Shown here: positions 1 through 5,183 of the stretch, one piece after another
Layout of the letters: every line of letters starts with the position of its first letter
How positions within the stretch are numbered: the stretch's first letter is position 1
From: JAUWCW01 sp030609125 [NCBI: Candidatus Rokuibacteriota bacterium]
GTDB taxonomy: Bacteria; JAUVQV01
Assembly: GCA_030609125.1 (NCBI GenBank)
Contig: JAUWCW010000057.1
Coordinates: forward strand, 1 to 9,287
Reading direction: 5' to 3'
Length of the DNA stretch: 9,287 nt
The notes under the pieces: generated by a model
Database searches by the model: none
Told to the model about the DNA's origin: nothing
The model's input: the letters and a program-made list of their open reading frames with translations, nothing else
Made by a program: the position numbers and the translations under genes

Positions 1-203
1 ACGTGCTCCTTTTCGGCAAAAGGATAGTGAAAGAGAGAAAGCTGGTTGTTCCCCACCCCCGCCTCCACGAGCGCGCCTTCGTTCTCGTCCCTCTGGCGGA
101 GATTGCCCCGTCGGTTGTTCATCCCGTGCTCGGGAAAACCGCGTCCCGGCTCTTGAGAGAATGCGGCGGCCGGGAGGACGTGCGCCTCTGGGGGGGCTGG
201 TGA
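1..203 (+). CDS. folK: HPPK (6-hydroxymethyl-7,8-dihydropterin pyrophosphokinase), 3' end only
   Basis: This is the C-terminal part of the enzyme that transfers pyrophosphate from ATP to 6-hydroxymethyl-7,8-dihydropterin in cytosolic folate synthesis. The gene enters from the left edge; about 67 codons are visible, in the frame beginning at base 3, and it ends at TGA 201-203. The family signature PHPRLHERAFVLVPLAEIAP is directly readable, preceded by an LLFG strand. In HPPK this arginine-rich segment lies in the ATP and pterin binding region. The N-terminal half with the catalytic aspartates is outside the window. The GTG at base 3 is not the true start, because the visible part is far shorter than the usual 150-170 residues. 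A 66-nt gap separates it from the deoxynucleoside kinase, and it is probably in the same operon. Confidence 0.9.
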   Translation, partial: VLLFGKRIVKERKLVVPHPRLHERAFVLVPLAEIAPSVVHPVLGKTASRLLRECGGREDVRLWGGW

Positions 204-206
204 TGC

Positions 207-247
207 CCCGGACCGGAGCCGGCGCCTCCACCGATGTCCCGTCCGGG
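207..247 (+). other. Inverted repeat / possible RNA hairpin between folK and the kinase gene
   Basis: CCCGGAC (207-213) is the exact reverse complement of GTCCGGG (241-247). Inside the 27-nt loop, GGAG (215-218) can pair with CTCC (226-229), giving a nested stem. No T tract follows, so it is not a standard intrinsic terminator. It sits 10 nt upstream of the likely kinase ribosome binding site GGAAG (258-262). A role in mRNA stability or translation is speculative, and chance pairing is possible in GC-rich DNA. Confidence 0.3.
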
Positions 248-269
248 TCGTGAGGCTGGAAGCCGAAGC

Positions 270-920
270 ATGTCTGAAAAAGGGAAGAGCATAGTCATTG
301 AGGGGCCGATCGGAGTCGGCAAGACGAGTCTGGTGAACCTCCTGGCGAAAAAATTTTCCGCCCGGCGGGTTCTCGAGGCGGCGGAAGACAACCCCTTCCT
401 GAAGCACTTCTACACCGACACCAAGCGCTACGCCTTTCAGACGCAGCTTTTTTTCCTTCTCTCACGGTACCGGCAGCAGATGGAGCTTGCCCAGCAGGAC
501 CTTTTTCAGCAGAACGTGGTCTGTGACTACCTCTTTGACAGGGACAAGATTTTCGCCTACCTCAACCTCGACGACAACGAGCTGGCCCTCTACGAGCAGA
601 TCTATGCGCTCCTCAAGGCGCGCGTGATCGTTTCCGATGTTGTGATCTACCTTCAGGCAAGCACCGAGATCCTCATAGAGCGCATCAAGAGGAGGGGCCG
701 GGAGTATGAAAAGCACATATCGAAGCAGTACGTGGAGGAGCTTAACCAGGCCTACAATTACTTTTTCTTCCACTACTCCGAAACACCGCTGCTGGTGATC
801 AACACGAGTGTCATCGATTTCGTGAAGAATCCCGCCGATCTGGACGACCTGACACGCCAGATCCGAAACGCCAAGAAGGGGACGGAATACTACACGCCTC
901 CCCGTTCGGTGCGAAGCTGA
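270..920 (+). CDS. Deoxynucleoside kinase (deoxyadenosine/deoxyguanosine kinase family)
   Basis: This 216-residue cytosolic kinase phosphorylates deoxynucleosides to 5'-monophosphates, the first salvage step toward dNTPs. Residues 12-20 (GPIGVGKTS) form the P-loop. EDNPF (39-43) and DYLFDRDKIFA (86-96) match the substrate-binding and ERS/DR-type motifs of the dNK family, and an arginine-rich lid follows at 138-146 (RIKRRGREY). The length fits bacterial dGK/dAK proteins. The ATG at 270 is preferred because GGAAG (258-262) lies 7 nt upstream and the protein then begins just before the first beta strand. The in-frame ATG at 234 would add 12 residues, has no clear ribosome binding site, and lies in a possible hairpin. 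The stop is 13 nt before panB. Family assignment is firm, but substrate preference (dA, dG or others) cannot be read from sequence alone. Confidence 0.88.
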   Translation: MSEKGKSIVIEGPIGVGKTSLVNLLAKKFSARRVLEAAEDNPFLKHFYTDTKRYAFQTQLFFLLSRYRQQMELAQQDLFQQNVVCDYLFDRDKIFAYLNLDDNELALYEQIYALLKARVIVSDVVIYLQASTEILIERIKRRGREYEKHISKQYVEELNQAYNYFFFHYSETPLLVINTSVIDFVKNPADLDDLTRQIRNAKKGTEYYTPPRSVRS

Positions 921-933
921 AGGTGCCCGTATC

Positions 934-1734
934 ATGGACAGAGTGACAGCCCGCACCCTGCAGGAGAAAAAGTCACGGGGGGAGAAGATCGTCATGGTGA
1001 CGGCAACGGATTTCTCGTGGGCCCGTATCGTGGAGGAAGCGGGAGTGGACGTGATTCTCGTCGGCGATTCCCTGGCCCAGGTGGCGCTCGGTTACGGCAC
1101 GACCCTGCCGGTTACGATGGAGGAGATGCTCGTCTTCACCCGGGCCGCCGCGGCGGGCGCCAGGCGTGCTCTTCTCGTCAGCGACATGCCCTTTCTGTCG
1201 TTCCAGGTGAGCCGGGCCGAGGCGAGGCGAAACGCGGGAAGGTTCCTCAAGGAGGGCGGCGCCGCTGCCGTCAAGCTTGAGGGCGGCCTCGAGGCAGCCG
1301 AAACGGTTGCCGGGATCGTTTCCATGGGCATCCCCGTTATGGGCCACGTGGGCCTCACGCCCCAGTCGGTTCACGCCTTCGGAGGGTATCGTGTCCAGGG
1401 GAAGGAGCCGGGGCGGGCGAGGGAGATTGTCGACGGGGCCCGGGCCCTTGAAGAAGCGGGGGTTTTCGCCCTGGTTCTGGAGGGAATCCCGTCCGCGCTG
1501 GCGGGCGAGATAACCGCGTCCCTGAAAATACCAACCATAGGAATCGGCGCCGGCAGCGAGTGCGACGGTCAGGTCCTGGTGCTGCACGACCTTCTCGGGA
1601 TCTTTCGCGAGTTTACGCCGAGTTTCGTGAAACGGTACGCCGAGCTCGGGGCGGAAGCCGAGAGGGCAGTCCAGGAGTTCTGTAAAGAGGTCCGGGGAGG
1701 AAAGTTTCCTGATGAAAAAAACATCGTCAATTAA
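934..1734 (+). CDS. panB: 3-methyl-2-oxobutanoate hydroxymethyltransferase (ketopantoate hydroxymethyltransferase)
   Basis: PanB transfers a hydroxymethyl group from 5,10-methylenetetrahydrofolate to alpha-ketoisovalerate, giving ketopantoate, the first committed step of pantothenate synthesis. The 266-residue length is normal. Visible landmarks are VGDSL with metal ligand D45, SDMPF with D84, VKLEGG with K114 and E116, GHVGLTPQSVH (137-147), and the catalytic E183 in LEGIP. These fit the TIM-barrel active site of the E. coli enzyme. AGGTG (921-925) lies 8 nt before the ATG. The usual TAYDY motif near the N-terminus reads TATDF here. The 3' end overlaps panC by 23 nt in another frame, so the two are likely translated together. 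Its folate cofactor gives a loose functional link to the upstream folK. Confidence 0.96.
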   Translation: MDRVTARTLQEKKSRGEKIVMVTATDFSWARIVEEAGVDVILVGDSLAQVALGYGTTLPVTMEEMLVFTRAAAAGARRALLVSDMPFLSFQVSRAEARRNAGRFLKEGGAAAVKLEGGLEAAETVAGIVSMGIPVMGHVGLTPQSVHAFGGYRVQGKEPGRAREIVDGARALEEAGVFALVLEGIPSALAGEITASLKIPTIGIGAGSECDGQVLVLHDLLGIFREFTPSFVKRYAELGAEAERAVQEFCKEVRGGKFPDEKNIVN

Positions 1735-2686
1735 ACTCATCCGCACCATAACAGAAATGAGGGCCTTTTCCGAGGCCGCCGCGAAAAAGAAAAAAAAGGT
1801 CGGCCTTATTCCCACCATGGGCGGTTTTCATGAGGGCCACCTGAGCCTGGTCAAAGCGGCCAAGAGATTCAAAAAGCGCTGTGACCTTGTCGTTGTGAGC
1901 ATCTTTGTCAATCCCGTGCAGTTCGCTCCCCACGAGGACCTGGGGCAGTATCCTCGCGACCTGGAAGGCGACATGGAAAAGCTGCAGAAGCTCGGAGGCG
2001 TGGCGGCGGTATTCGCTCCCGAGGCGGTGGAGATGTTCCCTTCAGGCTACAAGGCCTACGTGGAGGTGAATGATCTTTCCAGGAGGCTCTGCGGGCGAAA
2101 CCGTTCCGGACACTTCCGGGGGGTGGCTACGGTGGTGATGAAGCTCTTCAACATCATCCAGCCCCAGGTTGCGTTCTTCGGCGAGAAAGATTACCAGCAG
2201 GCCTTGATCGTGAAAAAGATGGTCAAAGACCTGAACCTCCAGGTGGAGATTGAGCGGCGTCCCATTGTCAGGGACAAGGACGGGATCGCCCTGAGCACGA
2301 GAAACGTCTACCTCACGGAAGATCAGAGGCAGGCGGCGCTTTCGCTGCGCCGCGCCCTGGAGGTGGCGGAAAAGCTTATCGTCGCCGGGGAGCGAAACGC
2401 CTCGATCATCGTATCGAACATGAGAGAGGTCATCCGTTCTCAACCCGGGGCCGACGTGGACTACATTTCGATCTGCCACCCTGAAACGCTTACCGACCTG
2501 GAAGCAGTTGAGTTCAAGACTCTTATAGCCCTGGCGGTGAGAATCGGCAGGACGAGACTGATCGACAACCTTCTCGTGGACCTGGTGGTACTGGACAAGA
2601 AAGAAAAGCTCAGAAAAGCTAAGAAGGCCGCCGAAGCGAAAGGCCCGAAGAAGGCAGCAAGGAAAAAGGAAAAACAGCGTTCATGA
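1712..2686 (+). CDS. panC: Pantothenate synthetase (pantoate-beta-alanine ligase) with a lysine-rich C-terminal tail
   Basis: PanC joins pantoate and beta-alanine using ATP, through a pantoyl-adenylate. It belongs to the class I aminoacyl-tRNA-synthetase-like fold. HEGH (40-43) within [13 protein letters not shown] is the HIGH motif; FVNPVQF (65-71), [12 protein letters not shown] (127-138), FGEKDYQQ (156-163) and ALSTRN (193-198, the KMSKS-like region) complete the active site. The protein is 324 residues against about 280 for most family members. The excess is a tail of about 29 residues (296-324) in which 15 are Lys or Arg. GGGGAGG (1694-1700) lies 11 nt before the ATG, inside panB. The 3' end overlaps the panD start as ATGA. 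A run of five Lys codons (residues 25-29) contains an A AAA AAG heptamer in frame. Confidence 0.96.
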   Translation: MKKTSSIKLIRTITEMRAFSEAAAKKKKKVGLIPTMGGFHEGHLSLVKAAKRFKKRCDLVVVSIFVNPVQFAPHEDLGQYPRDLEGDMEKLQKLGGVAAVFAPEAVEMFPSGYKAYVEVNDLSRRLCGRNRSGHFRGVATVVMKLFNIIQPQVAFFGEKDYQQALIVKKMVKDLNLQVEIERRPIVRDKDGIALSTRNVYLTEDQRQAALSLRRALEVAEKLIVAGERNASIIVSNMREVIRSQPGADVDYISICHPETLTDLEAVEFKTLIALAVRIGRTRLIDNLLVDLVVLDKKEKLRKAKKAAEAKGPKKAARKKEKQRS

Positions 2687-3039
2687 AAAGGAACATGCTC
2701 AAGTCCAAGATCCACAAGGCCACAGTGACGGACAGGAGGCTCGATTACGAGGGATCGGCAACGATTGACGCAGCTCTCATGAAAGCTGTCGACATTCTCC
2801 ACCACGAGAACATCCAGGTGTACAATCTGACCAACGGAAAGCGTTTTGAGACCTACGCCATCGAGGCCCCCGAGGGCTCCGGCGAAATTTGCGTCAATGG
2901 GGCCGCCGCCCACCTTGTGGAGAAGGGCGACGAGGTCATCATCGCTTCCTACGCCTTTTACGACGAGGAAGAGGTGAAGACCCTGAAGCCCGGCATCATC
3001 GTCCTCGACGAGCAGAACAGGATCGTCAGAAAGGTCTAA
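2683..3039 (+). CDS. panD: Aspartate 1-decarboxylase proenzyme
   Basis: PanD decarboxylates L-aspartate to beta-alanine, the second substrate of PanC. It is made as an inactive chain that cleaves itself between Gly24 and Ser25, leaving a pyruvoyl cofactor on Ser25. Here YEGSATID places G24-S25 exactly at the cleavage position, and K9, H11, R54 and Y58 (in NGKRFETY) all fall at the E. coli-numbered active-site positions. That exact agreement supports the ATG at 2683 over the in-frame ATG at 2695, which would shift the numbering by four. The 118-residue length is typical. The start overlaps the panC stop by 4 nt (ATGA). The nearest Shine-Dalgarno-like AAGGA (2666-2670) is rather far at 12 nt, so translation probably depends on ribosomes finishing panC. 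Confidence 0.97.
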   Translation: MKRNMLKSKIHKATVTDRRLDYEGSATIDAALMKAVDILHHENIQVYNLTNGKRFETYAIEAPEGSGEICVNGAAAHLVEKGDEVIIASYAFYDEEEVKTLKPGIIVLDEQNRIVRKV

Positions 3040-3066
3040 CCCCTCCTCCGCTGTCTCCTCCTCGGT

Positions 3067-3093
3067 CCTCAGCCCGGCCTTTGCCCTGAGAGG
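3067..3093 (+). terminator. Weak imperfect hairpin after panD, possible end of the pan operon
   Basis: CTCAG (3068-3072) pairs with CTGAG (3086-3090), and after a 3-nt bulge GGC (3076-3078) pairs with GCC (3083-3085) around a CTTT loop. No T run follows directly, so this is not a convincing intrinsic terminator. The surrounding RNA from 3039 to about 3120 is C- and U-rich and poor in G over several stretches, which would suit Rho-dependent termination. Some termination here makes sense because a separate promoter serves mraZ, but the exact site is inferred. Confidence 0.25.
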
Positions 3094-3206
3094 CCACGCA
3101 CTCCTCCCGACAAGTCCCGAAAAAATCTTTTATGTCAGTATGTTAAGATCCAGACCCCTTCGCTGTCCCGGCCCCACTGGAAGCTGCGCCGACAGGTCTT
3201 TTCTCC

Positions 3207-3235
3207 TTGACACACCCATATACATGAACTAAACT
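3207..3235 (+). promoter_or_regulatory. Sigma-70-type promoter of the dcw cluster (Pmra)
   Basis: A perfect -35 hexamer TTGACA (3207-3212) is followed after exactly 17 bp by TAAACT (3230-3235), which matches the TATAAT consensus at four of six positions. The predicted transcription start is near 3242. This places the three GTGGG boxes at and just downstream of the start, the position from which MraZ is known to repress the dcw promoter in E. coli. Hexamers and spacing are seen directly; activity is inferred. Confidence 0.75.
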
Positions 3236-3240
3236 CCGTC

Positions 3241-3270
3241 GAAGTGGGGAGAAGTGGGGAAAGGTGGGAT
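3241..3270 (+). promoter_or_regulatory. MraZ operator: three GTGGG boxes with 10-bp period
   Basis: GTGGG occurs at 3244-3248, 3254-3258 and 3264-3268, one box per 10 bp, about one helical turn. The decamer GAAGTGGGGA is repeated exactly at 3241-3250 and 3251-3260, and a diverged third copy, AAGGTGGGAT, follows at 3261-3270. Established work on E. coli and Mycoplasma MraZ shows binding to tandem TGGG or GTGGG repeats spaced in this way upstream of mraZ. The array lies between the predicted -10 element and the mraZ start, so autorepression by the adjacent gene product is the natural reading. Confidence 0.85.
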
Positions 3271-3281
3271 AGGTTCCCAGA

Positions 3282-3287
3282 GAGGTG
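3282..3287 (+). promoter_or_regulatory. Ribosome binding site that selects the mraZ start
   Basis: GAGGTG matches six bases of the Shine-Dalgarno consensus and lies 6 nt before a TTG codon at 3294. The alternative in-frame GTG at 3285 is part of this site and has only a weaker AGG (3271-3273) about 11 nt upstream. The TTG start also yields the family-typical N-terminus MFKGRY. Confidence 0.65.
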
Positions 3288-3293
3288 GCGGGC

Positions 3294-3746
3294 TTGTTCA
3301 AAGGGCGTTACTCACACACGCTTGATTCCAAGGGGCGGCTGAGCATACCGTCCAAGTTCCGTGAAGTTCTCTCGGAGCACCAGGAAGATGTGCTCATTCT
3401 GACGAACTTCGACTCGTGCCTCCTCGGCTTCACCCGTGAGGAGTGGCGACTCCTGGAAGAGAAGATCCGCGGCCAGTCAATGTTCTCCACCATGCTTCGC
3501 AAGGACATGAGGGCCTTTGTCAGGTATTTCTTCTCCGGAGCGTCGGAATGCCCCCTGGACCGCCAGGGAAGGATTCTCATTCCTCCCACCCTGAGAGAGT
3601 TCGCCGGTCTCGAGAAGGAAGTGGTCCTCACGGGAGTGGCCAACAGAATAGAGATCTGGAGCAAGGAGAGGTGGGGGGCTTTCCTGAGCGATTCGCAGGA
3701 GAACTTCGAAGAGATCGCCGCCAAGCTCGTCGACCTGGAGATGTGA
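3294..3746 (+). CDS. mraZ: Transcriptional regulator MraZ
   Basis: MraZ is a ring-forming, AbrB-like DNA-binding protein that usually heads the division and cell wall cluster and represses it. Two copies of its fold are visible: DSKGRLSIPSKFR (11-23) and DRQGRILIPPTLREFAGL (starting at 89), the second followed by a VVLTGVANRIEIW strand. Starting at TTG 3294 gives 150 residues and the usual MF(K/R)GRY beginning; the GTG at 3285 would add three residues (MAG) and cannot be excluded. The stop TGA (3744-3746) is 1 nt from the rsmH start. Three 10-bp-spaced GTGGG boxes just upstream are the expected binding sites of this protein. Confidence 0.95.
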   Translation: MFKGRYSHTLDSKGRLSIPSKFREVLSEHQEDVLILTNFDSCLLGFTREEWRLLEEKIRGQSMFSTMLRKDMRAFVRYFFSGASECPLDRQGRILIPPTLREFAGLEKEVVLTGVANRIEIWSKERWGAFLSDSQENFEEIAAKLVDLEM

Positions 3747-3747
3747 T

Positions 3748-4668
3748 GTGTCGGAGGCGCGGATCCACCAGCCTGTCATGGTCAGGGAGGTGGTCGATCT
3801 CCTCGCTTGCGGACCGGGCAAGACTTTTGTCGATGCCACCGTCGGATGCGGAGGACACGCGGCCTCCATACTGGAGGCCAGTTCACCCGACGGCTCGCTC
3901 ATAGGAATTGACCAGGACCGGGAAGCGCTGGAGCAGGCCGAAAAGGCCCTGGAGAGATACCGGGGGCGCTTCGTGCTCTGTCATGCCAACTTCAGGGACC
4001 TGGGCGACGTTCTTCAGCAGCAGAAAGTTGAACGGGTGGACGGGCTCCTGCTCGATCTCGGCCTCTCGTCGCTTCAGGTAGACAGGGCCGAAAGGGGTTT
4101 CAGCTTCAGGAACGACGCGCCTCTCGACATGAGGATGGACCAGGAGGCGAAGATGACGGCGGACCGTTTCATCAGGGAGACGCCGGAGGAGAAACTGGCG
4201 ATGCTGATCAGGACCTACGGTGAGGAGCGGAGAGCGGGGACCATAGCCCGCGCCATCAAGGATGCGGCGGCGCAGGCTCCGCTCACCACGGCGACGCTGG
4301 CGGATGCCGTGGAAGGCGCACTCGGCGGCCGGCGGCCCAGGAGGGGGAGGATACACCCCGCCACAAGAACGTTCCAGGCCCTGAGGATAGCAGTCAACGC
4401 GGAGATGGAAGCACTCGAGCAGGTGCTGGAGCAGATGCCGCGGCTGCTTGGCCCCGCAGGAAGGTGCTGCTGCATCGCCTACCACTCGCTGGAGGACAGG
4501 ATAGTCAAGAACGTTTTTCGGGACCTGGCCGGGAGAGGTATGGAGAGGCGCGAGCCGGTGGTGGACCTTCTCACCAGAAAGCCCGTGCGGCCCGGACCCG
4601 AAGAGGTCCGGAGGAATCCCCGGTCCCGCTCTGCCCGCCTCCGGGCGGTCCGCAGAAAGGAGAACTGA
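3748..4668 (+). CDS. rsmH: 16S rRNA (cytosine(1402)-N(4))-methyltransferase RsmH (MraW)
   Basis: RsmH uses S-adenosylmethionine to methylate N4 of cytosine 1402 in the decoding site of 16S rRNA. The 306-residue protein has the SAM-binding loop DATVGCGGH (29-37), DLGLSS (103-108), the signature HPATRTFQALR (203-213), and YHSLEDRIVK (245-254). The N-terminal HQPVMVREVVDLL corresponds to the usual H-x-PV motif. The GTG at 3748 is chosen because GGAG (3737-3740) lies 7 nt upstream and the protein then starts just before that motif. The ATG at 3746-3748 is in another frame. It follows mraZ with a 1-nt gap and precedes ftsL by 7 nt, the classic dcw order. The basic C-terminal end (RNPRSRSARLRAVRR) is typical for an RNA-binding enzyme. 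Confidence 0.97.
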   Translation: MSEARIHQPVMVREVVDLLACGPGKTFVDATVGCGGHAASILEASSPDGSLIGIDQDREALEQAEKALERYRGRFVLCHANFRDLGDVLQQQKVERVDGLLLDLGLSSLQVDRAERGFSFRNDAPLDMRMDQEAKMTADRFIRETPEEKLAMLIRTYGEERRAGTIARAIKDAAAQAPLTTATLADAVEGALGGRRPRRGRIHPATRTFQALRIAVNAEMEALEQVLEQMPRLLGPAGRCCCIAYHSLEDRIVKNVFRDLAGRGMERREPVVDLLTRKPVRPGPEEVRRNPRSRSARLRAVRRKEN

Positions 4669-4675
4669 CAGGCTC

Positions 4676-5131
4676 ATGTCGCACGCACTGCCAAGGGAAT
4701 GGTTCGGCGCCTCCATCAGGAACGATGGACTGAAGCGGGAAAAGGCCCGGATGAGGCTCGGCTCCATAGCGGCCTATCTTCTGGTGGTGGCGGTTCCGGT
4801 GGCGGCCCTGCTCTTCTACATCCTCCAGGGCGTTCAGGTCATCAGGGCCGGGTACGAGATCGACCAGTTCCGCAGGGAGCACCAGGCCCTTCAGGCGGAG
4901 CGCGATCAGCTTGTGGTGGAGCTGGCGAGCCTGCAGAACCTGGATGTCGTGGCCGAACTGGCCGTCAGGGACCTGGGCATGGTCCTCCTGACACCTGAGC
5001 AGGTGGTGACGGTGAGGGTGCCGGAGACCCGGGAAGAGAATGCCGCCGGACACGTGCAGGGCGGAAAGGAAACGAAGCGGGCGCAGAGAGGGTTGTCGGT
5101 CCGGCTGCGCACAATTATAGAGGCGCTGTAA
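4676..5131 (+). CDS. ftsL: Cell division protein FtsL
   Basis: FtsL is a small bitopic membrane protein that pairs with FtsB/DivIC and activates FtsW-FtsI at the septum. This 151-residue protein shows a short basic cytoplasmic segment (1-29), one membrane helix (about 30-50, rich in Val, Ala and Leu), and a periplasmic coiled-coil region (about 60-88) with regularly spaced Leu. A conserved-type ending AELAVRDLGMVLLTPEQ (93-109) follows. Beyond 110 is a polar, partly basic tail that is longer than usual. FtsL is poorly conserved in sequence, so the call rests on this topology and its place between rsmH and ftsI. AAGGAGA (4657-4663) is 12 nt before the ATG. An in-frame ATG at 4751 would remove 25 residues and leave the membrane helix at the extreme N-terminus; it is possible but less likely. 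Confidence 0.85.
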   Translation: MSHALPREWFGASIRNDGLKREKARMRLGSIAAYLLVVAVPVAALLFYILQGVQVIRAGYEIDQFRREHQALQAERDQLVVELASLQNLDVVAELAVRDLGMVLLTPEQVVTVRVPETREENAAGHVQGGKETKRAQRGLSVRLRTIIEAL

Positions 5132-5159
5132 GGGGGAGGGCTGCAGGGAACGCTCCCCC
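5132..5159 (+). other. GC hairpin between ftsL and ftsI
   Basis: GGGGGAG (5132-5138) is perfectly complementary to CTCCCCC (5153-5159), with a 14-nt loop containing CTGCAG. It begins on the base right after the ftsL stop. No T tract follows, so it is unlikely to be an intrinsic terminator inside this operon. It may mark an mRNA processing or stability point or affect ftsI translation; the function is unknown. Confidence 0.45.
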
Positions 5160-5183
5160 AATCTGTTGCGAAGACAAGAGGAA

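Noticed and set aside
234-269. Upstream ATG extension of the deoxynucleoside kinase
   Set aside because: The extra 12 residues lie outside the conserved fold and the ATG has no good ribosome binding site, whereas the ATG at 270 has GGAAG 7 nt upstream.
973-1818. Open frame (281 codons) on the - strand opposite panB
   Set aside because: Covers the conserved PanB active-site region in antisense and has no independent start signal or motif.
3219-3224. TATACA as an alternative -10 element of the mra promoter
   Set aside because: Only 6 bp from the TTGACA element, too close; TAAACT at 3230-3235 has the ideal 17-bp spacing.
3883-4767. Open frame (294 codons) on the - strand opposite rsmH
   Set aside because: Antisense to a gene with all RsmH signatures; rich in Pro, Arg and His as shadow frames usually are.
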